From contig JAWQCY010000001.1 in NCBI GenBank assembly GCA_036321795.1, positions 186,001-250,000 on the forward strand: a stretch of DNA of 64,000 nucleotides, in the 5' to 3' direction. Each line of letters opens with the position of its first letter. Position 1 is the first letter of the stretch. Positions 35,067 through 44,343 of the stretch are shown piece after piece. The DNA comes from CAKVON01 sp902475665 (GTDB lineage Bacteria > Actinomycetota > Coriobacteriia > Coriobacteriales > Atopobiaceae). Made by a program: the position numbers and the translations under genes. The notes beneath the pieces are model-generated. The model worked only from the letters and a program-made list of their open reading frames with translations, was not told the origin of the DNA and did not search any database.

Positions 35067-35903
35067 CTACTTGAGGGTCCAGTTGTCGTACGAGATGCCG
35101 TAGTCGGCGTACTTCTCGCAAAGCTTCTTGACGAAGCCGTCCTTGTCCATGGCCTTGAGGGTCTCGGTGACCTTCTCGGCGAGGGCATCGCTGCCCTTCT
35201 TGAAGCCGACGGCGTAGTGCTCGGTGCTGAGGGTCTCGTCGAGCTGGGTGTAGGCGTCGGGCTTGGCGGAGAGCTGGTACTGGGCGATGGACAGGTCGCA
35301 GGCCACGGCGTCGACGGCGCCGGACTCGAGCTGCATGAAGGCGGTGTTGTAGTCGCCGATGGTCTCGAGCTCCTTGAAGGTGTCGGCGACGTCCTTCTTG
35401 TCGCCCTGGAGCAGGTCGAGGGCGGCGGAGTCGGTCTGGGTGATGACGACCTTGCCCTTGAGGTCGGCGAGGCTCTTGATGCCGGAGTCCTTCTTCACGA
35501 CGACGACCTGGCCGTTGAGCATGTAGGGGTCGGAGAAGGTGTAGTCGTCCTCGCGGCCCTCGAGCGTGAAGCCGTTCCAGATGCAGGTGATCTCGCCGGA
35601 GTTGAGCAGGGAGTCCTTGGCGTCCCAGTCGATGGGCTCGAGGACGAGCTCCCAGTTGTTGCGCTTGCAGACCTCCTTGGCGAGCTCGAGGTCGAAGCCG
35701 GTGTACTCGCCGGTCTTCTGGTCCATGAAGCCGTAGGGCGGGTAGGACTTGTCGAAGCCGACGGTCAGGGTCGTGATGTTGGCGGAGTCGTCGGCCGCGG
35801 CGGAGGTGGCCTGGGCGTCCTGGTTGCCGCAGCCTGCCAGGACGAGCGCGGCGGCCATGAGACCCGTCGCCGCGATGGATGCGAGTTTCTTGGTGAGCTT
35901 CAT
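35067..35903 (-). CDS. Amino-acid ABC transporter lipoprotein (solute-binding)
   Basis: 278 aa. A lipoprotein signal ends in VLAGC (lipidated Cys ~25), followed by a linker and a family 3 binding domain (LTVGFDKSYPPYGFMD, GFDLELAKEVCKR, LNSGEITCIWNGFTLEGRE). It captures a polar amino acid outside the membrane. First gene of its operon; RBS GAAAGGGAA precedes it. The upstream region carries two spaced palindromes likely to control the operon. Confidence 0.94.
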   Translation of the reverse strand: MKLTKKLASIAATGLMAAALVLAGCGNQDAQATSAAADDSANITTLTVGFDKSYPPYGFMDQKTGEYTGFDLELAKEVCKRNNWELVLEPIDWDAKDSLLNSGEITCIWNGFTLEGREDDYTFSDPYMLNGQVVVVKKDSGIKSLADLKGKVVITQTDSAALDLLQGDKKDVADTFKELETIGDYNTAFMQLESGAVDAVACDLSIAQYQLSAKPDAYTQLDETLSTEHYAVGFKKGSDALAEKVTETLKAMDKDGFVKKLCEKYADYGISYDNWTLK

Positions 35904-35973
35904 GCTGGGTTCCCTTTCGTCTGCTGTTGCCTGTCGGCGCCTTTTGAGGTTGACTGCAGGAGTTGCTTGTGGA

Positions 35974-36026
35974 GCACTTTACTTTGATAAAGTGCCCTGG
36001 GCAAGACTTTACTTCGTTAAAGTGAC
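35974..36026 (-). promoter_or_regulatory. Tandem palindromic operators of the second amino-acid ABC operon
   Basis: GCACTTTA-6 bases-TAAAGTGC (35974-35995) and ACTTTA-6 bases-TAAAGT (36006-36023) have centres 30 bases apart, three helical turns. They sit 71-120 bases upstream of the binding-protein start and have identical half-sites, so one dimeric regulator probably binds both. The regulator is not identifiable here. Confidence 0.6.
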
Positions 36027-36092
36027 GAATCGGAAACATGCGTGTGGCGTGGTGGGGGTCGGCGGGGCATGCGCGCCGCCGTGTCATCCGTC

Positions 36093-36926
36093 CTACCTGC
36101 GCTTACCCTGCCCGAAGAGCCTGGCCTGGCGGTTGCGGAGGTTGGCGACGGTGCCCTCCATGCCGTGGGGGACATAGGTCATCTGCGAGAGGTCCTCGGG
36201 AAGGTAGTCGATCAGGCTCATCGAGACGGTCTGCTCGATGTGCTCGGGCTCGGGGCCGGGCTTGGCCTCCAGGCCGTAGACGCTCGCGCCCTTGGCGGTC
36301 AGTCGCAGCTCGTAGCCGGTGGCGGGATCGTCGGGCAGGATCGAGCGCGTGTCGTCGGTCGACCACAGGAGCTCGTAGCCGGCGGTCTCGACCTGCGTGA
36401 GCGAGAAGGCGTGCAGCGGCAGGCTGTCGGTCTTCAGGCGCACCGTGCCGTCCGGCGCCAGCACGCGACGGTAGTCGGCCAGGTGGTCGGCGTGGGTCAG
36501 GCGCTTGGCGGCCTCCTTCTTCCTGGGGAAGGGGGTCGGGAAGTTGAGGTAGATTCCCGCCAGCTCCCCTGCCGAGAAGTACTCGGTCACACGCGACGCG
36601 TCGCCGGGGGCAAACACGACGTTGGGCAGTCCCGACTCGACGGCATGCTGCGCGGCGTAGGCGATGCAGATCGGCTCGGAGTCGATGCCCACGAACAGCT
36701 CGTCGGGATGCAGGCGCGCCATCTCGCAGGTAAAGACGCCCTTTCCGCAGCCCAGGTCAAGCCGGACGGCGGAGTACGCGAGCATGCCGTCGTCCGTCAG
36801 CGGGTGGCATGCCTCGGCCCAGCTGCCGCGCAGGCCGGCGGGGCTGGACTCGATGGAATCGGCATAGCGCTCCAGGCGCTCCTCGAGGACGAAGTTCTTG
36901 GGGATGCGGGCGTGGATCGAGTGCAT
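36093..36926 (-). CDS. trmB: tRNA (guanine-N7-)-methyltransferase
   Basis: 277 aa, longer than usual (~215). The SAM-binding LDLGCGKGVFTCEMA, the acidic strand FVGIDSEP, and the TrmB-type LNFPTPFPRKKEAAKRLTH are visible. In typical TrmB this last motif reads SDPWPK; here the Asp is replaced by Thr. It methylates G46 of tRNA variable loops. The C-terminal ~60 residues beyond the fold are extra. Upstream gene is the HD hydrolase on the same strand, 84 bases away. Confidence 0.82.
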   Translation of the reverse strand: MHSIHARIPKNFVLEERLERYADSIESSPAGLRGSWAEACHPLTDDGMLAYSAVRLDLGCGKGVFTCEMARLHPDELFVGIDSEPICIAYAAQHAVESGLPNVVFAPGDASRVTEYFSAGELAGIYLNFPTPFPRKKEAAKRLTHADHLADYRRVLAPDGTVRLKTDSLPLHAFSLTQVETAGYELLWSTDDTRSILPDDPATGYELRLTAKGASVYGLEAKPGPEPEHIEQTVSMSLIDYLPEDLSQMTYVPHGMEGTVANLRNRQARLFGQGKRR

Positions 36927-37010
36927 GGTGGCCTTTCGTATGGGTCGGCGCGCGGTCGGCGCGGGTGTGGTCGTGGTGCGGGTCGGGGGTGCGGCCGGTC
37001 GTGCGAGCGG

Positions 37011-37664
37011 CTAGTCCTGCGCGCGGCGGCTCAGCAGCTCGTCGAGGGTCATGCCGTAGGAGGGGAGGAACTCGCGGCAGAAGTCGGCGACCTCGGGAAG
37101 GTCGCGGGCGGATGCCTCCACGGCCTCGCGGCACGACTGCTCGGCGGTCGCGAACTCGGAGTTGCCCGCGCGACGCTCCTCGAGGCACTTTGCCAGCGCC
37201 GAGATCCGGTCGGCGGCCTTGGCGATCGCAAAGGCGCGCTCGTCCGACTCGCTGCCGTCGGGCCGGAAGACCTCCTCGTAGGAGGGGCGCAGGTCGTCCG
37301 GCAGGGTGTCCAGGAGCGAGTCGACGGCACTTCTCTCCACGGCCTTGTACGCGTCGCGCAGGACGGGGTTCGCGTACTTGACGGGGGTGGGCATGTCGCC
37401 GGTCACGACCTCGGACGCGTCGTGGTAGACGGCGACGACGGCGCAGCGGGCGGGGTCCACGTCGGCCCCGTGGCGCACGCGGGCGATGATTGCGAGCATG
37501 TGCGCGACCACGGCGACGTCGAGCGAGTGCTCGCTGAGGTTCTCGGGGCGCGAGCCGCGCATGAGGGCCCAGCGCTCGATGTAGCGCATCCTCTGGAGAA
37601 GTGCGACGAAGTTGGACGTCTCGCACCCGAACTCCGCCGTCGTGCCCGCATCTGTCTTTGCCAT
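37011..37664 (-). CDS. HD-domain hydrolase, YfbR-like 5'-nucleotidase
   Basis: 217 aa from the ATG ending at 37664, chosen because GGGAG is well spaced; a GTG five codons earlier is possible. HD-superfamily metal residues: NLSEHSLDVA, VYHDASEVVTGDMPTPVKY, and a later Asp (KAADRISAL). This pattern fits YfbR-like deoxynucleoside 5'-monophosphatases. Located 19 bases after the sulfatase gene and probably co-transcribed with it. Confidence 0.85.
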   Translation of the reverse strand: MAKTDAGTTAEFGCETSNFVALLQRMRYIERWALMRGSRPENLSEHSLDVAVVAHMLAIIARVRHGADVDPARCAVVAVYHDASEVVTGDMPTPVKYANPVLRDAYKAVERSAVDSLLDTLPDDLRPSYEEVFRPDGSESDERAFAIAKAADRISALAKCLEERRAGNSEFATAEQSCREAVEASARDLPEVADFCREFLPSYGMTLDELLSRRAQD

Positions 37665-37683
37665 GTCGGCTCCCGTCACTCGG

Positions 37684-39906
37684 CTACTCGACGAAGTCGA
37701 GGTACTGGATCTTCTGGGCGTCGAGGGCCGTTCCGGCGAGGCCCTTCTTCAGGTCGAGCGGGCTCCAGGTGCCGCTTGCGTCCTGCGAGCCAAACGGGAA
37801 GACGGCAGGCATGGACTCGCGCAGCGCGAGCGAGCTGCGGCGCCGCTCGGTCAGCGGCGCGCCTGCCAGCTCCAGGACGCGCGATCCCAGGTAGTTGGCG
37901 CTAAGATCCTCTTGCGAGTCGTCGGCCGCGGAGCCGGCGACGTCGTAGTTCGCCCAGACGAAGTACTCGGTCTGGTAGATGTGCAGCTGGTGGGTGAGGT
38001 TGTCCTCTCCCGTGTTGAGGTTGTCGTTGAGCCAGGTCGAGATCGACGGCTGGTGGTCGCCGAAGAAGACGAGAAGGACGGGGCGGTCCAGCTTCCTCAG
38101 CTTGCCCACGAACTCGCGCAGGTCCTCGTCGGAGGCGTCGATGCAGTCCAGGTACTCGTTGAGCTGGGCCAGCTGGTCGGGGTCTTTGGCCGCGCTCGAG
38201 CTCCGCTTGGTGCGCTGCTCGTCGGGGACGTTGTCCTTGTCGTAGCCGCCGTGGTTGGCCATGGTCACGTCAAACACGAACTGCGGGCGGTCGTCGGTCT
38301 GCAGCAGGTCGATGATGTCGTCGTAGGTGCAGTAGTCGCGCACGCCGCTGTGGAAGTACAGGCCGCCGTAATAGTGGTCCAGGGCACGGAACTCGTCGAA
38401 CCCGAACTGCTTGTAGACGCGGTCACGGTTCCAGTTGGTCGCGTTGTTGGGGTGCATCGCGACGGTGTGGTAGCCGACCTCGGACAGCTCGGACGCCAGC
38501 GACGAGACGCCCGTGAGGTCGTACATGGCGTAGGGATGCTTGCCGTAGCCGACGAAGGCGCACGAGTTGCCCGTGAGCACCTCGAACTCGGTGTTGGCCG
38601 TGCCGCCGCCCGTGACCGAGGTGTACAACGTCCCTCGTTGGACGCAGTCCCTCAACCCTGTCGAGAAGAACGTCGGGCCGGCATACCCGTCGGCGACGTC
38701 GCCCAGCACGCGAAGGTCCGAGAAGCTCTCGTTCATCACGAAGACGATGCTCGGCTTGGTCTCGTCGAACTGCTTCGTCGCCGCCGCACGGGAGTCGGAG
38801 GTACCCAGCGTCTCGTCGTACTCCCTCGCATAGGCGGCCTCGAGCTTTGCCGCCTCGCCGGCGTCGTAGCCGTCGGGCTTGGCGATGGGCGTCTCGCGCA
38901 GGGCCATGCTGAAGATGGGCAGGAAGCCCTGGCGGCAGTAGCTGTTGTACAGCTGCTGGGAGGCCCAGTAGTCAAGAAGCAGGCCCATGTCCTCGAAGGG
39001 AAGCGTGGCTCCACAGATGCCGATCGTAGCCGCGCAGGCGACGCTCGCCGCCACGCGGGCGACCACGCGGCGCCAGCCGGGACGGCGCCTGCCTGCGACG
39101 GGACGGATCTGCGAGCAGGCGCCGACGCCAAGAAGCGCGCAGGCGATCGACTTGAGCATCGCACCCGAGAGGGTGTAGGAGTAGCCGCCGCTCACGGCCA
39201 TCGCGGTGCCCGCGGCGAGGATGTCGGCGGGCATGAGGGGCTGTCCCTTGAAGCGGATGACGAAGCACTGGGTGAGTCCGATGACGCACAGGGCCATCAC
39301 GAGAAGTGCCGCGAGGCCGCCGTGCAGCTGTGCCAGCAGCACGGCCGCCAGGATGGCCAGGCCCACGAAGGCGAACTCGACCACATAGGCCTGGGGGACG
39401 ACCTCGAGCACGAACGGGTTCCACGGGAGCTCGAGCGCGGCGACGGCCACGACGGTCGCGACGGCGCCGGCAAGCACGTTTGCCAGCACCGCGCGCACGA
39501 CCTGCCCGCGATCGCAACCGGGTTCCCCGCACGCGTCGTGCCCATGGCCGTCGCCACCGGCGTGCGGGATGCGGCCGTGGTCGAACTCGTGGCGCAGCAG
39601 CGCGAGCACGCCCATGGCACCCGCGACCAGGCTGCACACGGCAACGGCACGCGTCCTGGCGTGTATCAGGCCCATCGCGCACATGGCCGCAAGGCCGAGA
39701 AGCGCCACGACCTGCACGCCGACCCATGCCAGGGTGCCTGCCCACGAGCGGGCGCCGTCGCGCCTGTGCCTGACGCACAGCGCGGCCGCGCATGCCACGA
39801 GGACGACGGCGACTGCCAGGGGCAGCGCCATACGGTTGGCGGCGAGGGCGGGAATCTGGGACGGGTCGAGGTCTGCGAGCTTGGGTCTGGGTGTGGCTGT
39901 TGCCAT
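37684..39906 (-). CDS. Membrane-bound sulfatase-family protein (lipoteichoic acid synthase-like)
   Basis: 740 aa. The N-terminal half (~25-330) has about eight hydrophobic membrane segments; the C-terminal half is an extracytoplasmic alkaline phosphatase/sulfatase domain: PSIVFVMNESFSDL (metal), the nucleophile threonine in GGGTANTEFEVLTGNS, VAMHPNNATNWNRD and FFGDHQPS. It resembles LtaS-type enzymes that transfer glycerol- or other phosphate groups to envelope polymers. A His/Asp/Cys-rich loop (~107-132, with GGDGHGHDACGEPGCD) lies between membrane segments and is unusual. Substrate unknown. Confidence 0.85.
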   Translation of the reverse strand: MATATPRPKLADLDPSQIPALAANRMALPLAVAVVLVACAAALCVRHRRDGARSWAGTLAWVGVQVVALLGLAAMCAMGLIHARTRAVAVCSLVAGAMGVLALLRHEFDHGRIPHAGGDGHGHDACGEPGCDRGQVVRAVLANVLAGAVATVVAVAALELPWNPFVLEVVPQAYVVEFAFVGLAILAAVLLAQLHGGLAALLVMALCVIGLTQCFVIRFKGQPLMPADILAAGTAMAVSGGYSYTLSGAMLKSIACALLGVGACSQIRPVAGRRRPGWRRVVARVAASVACAATIGICGATLPFEDMGLLLDYWASQQLYNSYCRQGFLPIFSMALRETPIAKPDGYDAGEAAKLEAAYAREYDETLGTSDSRAAATKQFDETKPSIVFVMNESFSDLRVLGDVADGYAGPTFFSTGLRDCVQRGTLYTSVTGGGTANTEFEVLTGNSCAFVGYGKHPYAMYDLTGVSSLASELSEVGYHTVAMHPNNATNWNRDRVYKQFGFDEFRALDHYYGGLYFHSGVRDYCTYDDIIDLLQTDDRPQFVFDVTMANHGGYDKDNVPDEQRTKRSSSAAKDPDQLAQLNEYLDCIDASDEDLREFVGKLRKLDRPVLLVFFGDHQPSISTWLNDNLNTGEDNLTHQLHIYQTEYFVWANYDVAGSAADDSQEDLSANYLGSRVLELAGAPLTERRRSSLALRESMPAVFPFGSQDASGTWSPLDLKKGLAGTALDAQKIQYLDFVE

Positions 39907-40276
39907 GTGGGGCGCTGGTCCTTCTCTGTAGCGTTAGCGGAAGGACGCCGCGCACAAGGCACGCCGTCCCGTAATCGCTCGAATTATCCTCGTTTGCGGC
40001 CCCGCGTTGGCCCCCACGACGCAGTCCCTACGAACTCGCCACCCAGGCACCGTCCGCCACCTGTCCGGCGGCCGGGCTCGCGACCGCCGTGTGCCTGCCG
40101 ACCATGCATCCGCTGGCCGCGAGGACCTTCCTGGGCTACCTGGAGGTCGGAAGGTTCGATGAACCCGCCGCGGACCAGGCGGAACCCGATGCGGGCCAGC
40201 TAGACTAAAAGGGTTGAAGATAGGACCCTCGCGGCCGAGAAGTGCGCCGCGAGCCGACCACGACAGGAAGATACAG
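39907..40276. other. Divergent intergenic region, no clear gene
   Basis: 370 bases between the sulfatase gene (-) and ettA (+). A -10-like TAGACT (40202-40207) and a CGAGAAGTGC copy (40239-40248) precede ettA. A short open frame (40104-40208, 34 codons, high G/C third positions) has no ribosome binding site, and I do not count it as a gene. Confidence 0.4.
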
Positions 40277-41956
40277 ATGGCAGAGTTCGTCTACCAGATG
40301 CACAAGGTGCGCAAGACCCAGGGCGACAAGGTGATCCTGGACGACGTGACCATGGGCTTCTTCCCCGGCGCCAAGATCGGCGTCGTGGGCCCCAACGGCG
40401 CGGGCAAGTCCACGCTGCTCAAGGTCATGGCAGGACTAGAGGACATCTCCAACGGAGAGGCGCGCCTGTCCGACGGCTACTCCGTGGGCATCCTTCTGCA
40501 GGAGCCCCCGCTGGACGAGGACAAGACCGTCAAGCAGAACATCGAGCAGGCCTTCGCCGACGTCATCGCCAAGGTCGAGCGCTTCAACGCCATCGGCGAG
40601 GAGATGGCCGACCCCGACGCCGACTACGACGCGCTGATGGCCGAGATGGGCAAGCTGCAGGACGAGATCGACGCCGCCGACGGCTGGGACCTGGACAGCC
40701 AGCTCTCCCAGGCGATGGACGCGCTGCAGTGCCCCGACCCCGACGCCCCCGTCACGGTCCTGTCCGGCGGCGAACGCCGTCGCGTGGCCCTGTGCCGCCT
40801 GCTGCTCGAGGCCCCCGACCTGCTGCTTCTTGACGAGCCGACCAACCACCTGGACGCCGAGAGCGTCCTGTGGCTCGAGCAGTTCCTGCACGACTACCCC
40901 GGCGCCGTCATGGCCGTCACCCACGACCGCTACTTCCTGGACGACGTCGCCCAGTGGATCTGCGAGGTCGACCGCGGCCAGCTCTACCCCTACGAGGGCA
41001 ACTACTCCACCTACCTCGAGACCAAGGCCAAGCGCCTCGAGATGGAGTCCAAGCAGAACGCCCGCCGCGCCAAGAAGATGAAGTCCGAGCTCGAGTGGGT
41101 CCGCAGCTCCCAGAAGGCCCGCCAGGCCAAGAGCAAGGCCCGCCTGGCCGCCTACGAGCAGATGGAGGCCGAGGCCCGCAAGGCGTCCAAGGTCGACTTC
41201 ACCGAGATCCACATCCCGGTCGGCCCGCGCCTGGGTGCCAAGGTCCTCGAGGCCGAGCACCTGCACAAGGCCTTCGGCGACCGCGTGCTGATCGACGACC
41301 TGTCCTTCTCGCTCCCCCGAAACGGCATCGTGGGCGTCATCGGCCCCAACGGCGTCGGCAAGTCCACCCTGTTCAAGATGATCGTGGGCGCCGAGCCCGT
41401 GACCTCGGGCTCGCTCGAGGTCGGCGAGTCGGTCCAGCTGTCCTACGTCGACCAGAACCGCGAGGGCCTGGATGCCGAGAAGAACGTGTGGGAGGTCGTC
41501 TCCGGCGGCAACGACTACATCGAGGTCGCCGGCACCGAGATCCCCAGCCGCGCCTACGTGAGCGCCTTCGGCTTCAAGGGCACCGACCAGCAGAAGCCCT
41601 CCGGCGTGCTGTCCGGCGGCGAGCGCAACCGCCTGAACCTCGCCCTGACGCTCAAGCAGGGCGGCAACCTGCTGCTTCTTGACGAGCCGACCAACGACCT
41701 GGACACCGAGACCATGGAGAGCCTGGAGGAGGCCCTGCTGGAGTTCCCGGGCTGCTCGGTCATCACGAGCCACGACCGCTGGTTCATGGACCGCATCTGC
41801 ACGCACATCCTGGCGTGGGAGGGCACCGACGACAACCCCGGCAACTGGCACTGGTTCGAGGGCAACTTCGCCGACTACCAGGCCGATCGCGTCCGCAGGC
41901 TCGGCGCCGACGCCGCCCGCCCACACCGCCTGCACCGCAAGCTCACGCGCGACTAG
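40277..41956 (+). CDS. ettA: ABC-F translational regulator EttA
   Basis: 559 aa from ATG 40277 (ACAGGAAG upstream). Two ABC domains: Walker A GPNGAGKST and GPNGVGKST, signatures LSGGERRRVALCRLL and LSGGERNRLNLALTL, Walker B LLLLDEPTNHLD and LLLLDEPTNDLD. Between them lies the charged linker typical of ABC-F proteins (KRLEMESKQNARRAKKMK). There are no membrane segments. EttA binds the ribosomal E site and gates entry into elongation depending on ATP/ADP. The length equals E. coli EttA. Next gene starts 9 bases later. Confidence 0.94.
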   Translation: MAEFVYQMHKVRKTQGDKVILDDVTMGFFPGAKIGVVGPNGAGKSTLLKVMAGLEDISNGEARLSDGYSVGILLQEPPLDEDKTVKQNIEQAFADVIAKVERFNAIGEEMADPDADYDALMAEMGKLQDEIDAADGWDLDSQLSQAMDALQCPDPDAPVTVLSGGERRRVALCRLLLEAPDLLLLDEPTNHLDAESVLWLEQFLHDYPGAVMAVTHDRYFLDDVAQWICEVDRGQLYPYEGNYSTYLETKAKRLEMESKQNARRAKKMKSELEWVRSSQKARQAKSKARLAAYEQMEAEARKASKVDFTEIHIPVGPRLGAKVLEAEHLHKAFGDRVLIDDLSFSLPRNGIVGVIGPNGVGKSTLFKMIVGAEPVTSGSLEVGESVQLSYVDQNREGLDAEKNVWEVVSGGNDYIEVAGTEIPSRAYVSAFGFKGTDQQKPSGVLSGGERNRLNLALTLKQGGNLLLLDEPTNDLDTETMESLEEALLEFPGCSVITSHDRWFMDRICTHILAWEGTDDNPGNWHWFEGNFADYQADRVRRLGADAARPHRLHRKLTRD

Positions 41957-41965
41957 GGGGCACAA

Positions 41966-42406
41966 ATGTCGCAACTCTCGTCCTACAAGTCCAAGCAGAT
42001 GATCGTCATGCGCCGCGACCTGCGCATGCGCAAGGGCAAGATTGCCGCGCAGGCGGGACATGCCTGCGTGGAGGCCACGCTCGCCGCGCTCGTGCGCGAG
42101 GGCAGGCTCGACCAGGTGCGCGCCACCGACGACGGCTGGGTCTACCTGGACGACGCGGGCAGCGAGCCCACGGCCCTATCCGAGTGGTTCGAGGCTGGCG
42201 TCGCCAAGGTCTGCGTCTACGTCGACTCCGAGCAGGACCTCCTGGACGTCGCGGCGCAGGCTCGCGAGAAGGGCTTCGTCTACTCGCTGATCCGCGACGC
42301 GGGCCTGACCGAGTTCCACGGCGAGCCCACCTACACCTGCCTGGCCATCGAGCCCCTGCCGGCAGACGTCATCGACCCGATTACCGGGTCCCTGCCGCTG
42401 TACTAG
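41966..42406 (+). CDS. Peptidyl-tRNA hydrolase, Pth2 type
   Basis: 146 aa. The Pth2 signature is clear: QMIVMRRDLRMRKGKIAAQAGH, followed by the conserved mixed alpha/beta pattern and IRDAGLTEFHGEPTYTCLAIEP. It releases tRNA from peptidyl-tRNA that drops off ribosomes. Pth2 is the archaeal/eukaryotic type, also found in some bacteria. Placement directly behind the ribosome factor ettA suggests a translation-quality operon. I cannot see whether a classical Pth exists elsewhere. Confidence 0.9.
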   Translation: MSQLSSYKSKQMIVMRRDLRMRKGKIAAQAGHACVEATLAALVREGRLDQVRATDDGWVYLDDAGSEPTALSEWFEAGVAKVCVYVDSEQDLLDVAAQAREKGFVYSLIRDAGLTEFHGEPTYTCLAIEPLPADVIDPITGSLPLY

Positions 42407-42444
42407 CGCCGTAGCACTTCTCGGCAGGCAGCCGACGCAAAGAG

Positions 42445-42483
42445 GCACCCCGCCGCCCGTGATTGGCGACGGGGTGCAATTTT
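42445..42483 (+). terminator. Rho-independent terminator after pth2
   Basis: Stem GCACCCCGCCGCC / GGCGACGGGGTGC (one mismatch) with a 7-base loop, followed by AATTTT. It lies 39 bases after the stop. An exact copy of the over-represented oligomer (42417-42428) lies between stop codon and hairpin. Confidence 0.8.
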
Positions 42484-42542
42484 GTGCGGTAACTTTGCCA
42501 GTGGTCGGCGCGCATGGCGCCAACGTCCGTGCGGGCGGGTCG

Positions 42543-44198
42543 CTACTCGGCGCTGTCCTGCAGGGTCGCCATGATCGGCGGGGTGACCTGCTTCTTGCGG
42601 CTGACGACGCCCTTGAGGGTGGCCATGCCGTCCTTGGGCTTGACACCGAAGGCGTGCTCGACGACCTCGTCGGCGCCCTCGCCCCAGAACAGCATCTCGG
42701 AGGTCTGGGTCTTGACGTCGGTGAACAGGTAGAACACCATCGGCAGCTCGTTGGCCTCGGCGCCGTCGGCCAGGTACGGGCCCACGAGGGCCTCGGCGGC
42801 CTTGCGGCTGTTGGTGGTCATGAAGCTGGACTGGCCGACGCCGAAGCGGGCGTTGCCGCGCGAGAAGACCTTGAAGTCGGAGTTGAAGACCTCCTCGGCG
42901 GTGCGGCCGGTGAGGTCGGCGCCGGCGTCGAACATGGCGTCGGCGTAGCTGTCCACGTCCTCGCCGCAGATCTTGGCGAGCTCGCGGCCGGCGTGGACGT
43001 CGCGCGGGGTGCAGGTGGGGGAGCGGAAGCACAGGGTGTCGGACAGGATGGCCGACATCATGAGGCCGGCGATGTTGGCCGGGATCTCGACGTCGTTCTC
43101 CTGGAAGATGCTGTACAGGATCGTGGAGGTGCAGCCGACCGGCTCGTTGCGGAAGACGACGGGGCCGTCGGTCTCGATGGAGCCGATGCGGTGGTGGTCG
43201 ACGATCTCCATGATCTCGGCCTGCTCGAGGCCGTCAACCGCCTGGCTGCGCTCGTTGTGGTCGACGAGGATGACGTGCTTGCGGCTGACGTCGAGCAGGT
43301 TGGCGGTGCTCACGACGCCGTTGTACTTGCCGGACTCGTCGACGACGGGGTAGACGCGGTGCTGCGACTCGGCCATGACCTTGCGGGCGTCGTCGATCGA
43401 GGTGTTGACCGAGAAGCGCTCGACCTCGGAGGAGGGGAGCATCTTGGCGCGGACGGGGATCGACATTGACAGCAGGCGGGCGGCTGCGTAGGTGTCGTAC
43501 GGGGTGACGATGATGGCGCAGCCGCGCTCCTTGGCGAAGGCGACGACGCGCTCGGAGACCTCGGCGTCGCAGCAGATGACGAGGACCTGGGCGCCGCAGT
43601 CGACGGCGAACTGCTGGGTCTCGTAGCGGTTGGTGCACAGGACGACGTCGCCCTTCTCGACAGTGCCCTCCATCATCTCGGGGGTGGTGCCGACGCACAT
43701 CTTGCCGCTCACGATGACGTCGTCGGGGTTGCCCAGGACGACCTGGCCGTTGAGCGTGGTGGCGATGTTGGAGTAGCGGGTCTGCGCCTTGGCCAGGGCC
43801 TCGGTGTCGAAGATGTCCATGTTGGCGTTGGCGATGTCGCGAACGGCGATGACGCCGGCGAGCTCGTCGCCGTCGAGGATGCACAGGGTGCCGGTCTTCT
43901 CGTCGCGCATGCGGTTCCAGGCCGAGAAGAGGCTGGTCTCCGGGTCGATGCCGGACTGCTTGGTGACCTTGACGTCCTTGACCTGCGGGGTGACGGTGGT
44001 GATGAGCGCGGGCTCCTCGAAGCCGAAGTGCTTGAGGACGAAGGCCGTCTCGCGGTTGAGGGCGCCGGCGCGGCGGGCCTCGTAGATCGGCTTGTCGATC
44101 TGGTTCTTGAGGTAGGCGTACGCGATGGCCGAGCAGATGCTGTCGGTGTCGGGGTGCAGGTGGCCGATGACGTTGACCTTGCGGATTGCCTCAGGCAT
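42543..44198 (-). CDS. ppaC: Manganese-dependent inorganic pyrophosphatase with CBS and DRTGG domains
   Basis: 551 aa, far longer than simple PpaC (~310). The N-terminal DHH half has VIGHLHPDTDSICSAIAY. Two CBS motifs surround a DRTGG-like domain (~70-300), and the DHH motif EIVDHHRIGSIET plus DHHA2 domain follow. Such enzymes hydrolyse pyrophosphate and are inhibited by AMP/ADP and activated by diadenosine polyphosphates through the CBS domains. Cytoplasmic, monocistronic. Confidence 0.94.
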   Translation of the reverse strand: MPEAIRKVNVIGHLHPDTDSICSAIAYAYLKNQIDKPIYEARRAGALNRETAFVLKHFGFEEPALITTVTPQVKDVKVTKQSGIDPETSLFSAWNRMRDEKTGTLCILDGDELAGVIAVRDIANANMDIFDTEALAKAQTRYSNIATTLNGQVVLGNPDDVIVSGKMCVGTTPEMMEGTVEKGDVVLCTNRYETQQFAVDCGAQVLVICCDAEVSERVVAFAKERGCAIIVTPYDTYAAARLLSMSIPVRAKMLPSSEVERFSVNTSIDDARKVMAESQHRVYPVVDESGKYNGVVSTANLLDVSRKHVILVDHNERSQAVDGLEQAEIMEIVDHHRIGSIETDGPVVFRNEPVGCTSTILYSIFQENDVEIPANIAGLMMSAILSDTLCFRSPTCTPRDVHAGRELAKICGEDVDSYADAMFDAGADLTGRTAEEVFNSDFKVFSRGNARFGVGQSSFMTTNSRKAAEALVGPYLADGAEANELPMVFYLFTDVKTQTSEMLFWGEGADEVVEHAFGVKPKDGMATLKGVVSRKKQVTPPIMATLQDSAE

Positions 44199-44343
44199 TC
44201 GAGCTCCTTGTCCGTGTCGGTGGCATGCGCCGCCGACGTGGTGTCTTTTGGTTGTATGAATTGTGCCACTCCAACAGGGGCAATGCCAAAAAGGTCACAG
44301 GCCGTACACGATTGCGCGCCCGTCGGGTTGCGTCATGCGGGCG

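Noticed and set aside
37612..40203. An 863-codon plus-strand open frame
   Set aside because: It is the antisense of the HD hydrolase and sulfatase genes; high G/C leaves long open antisense frames, and its translation has no recognisable domain.
40104..40208. 34-codon plus frame upstream of ettA
   Set aside because: Codon use looks coding, but there is no ribosome binding site and no recognisable product.
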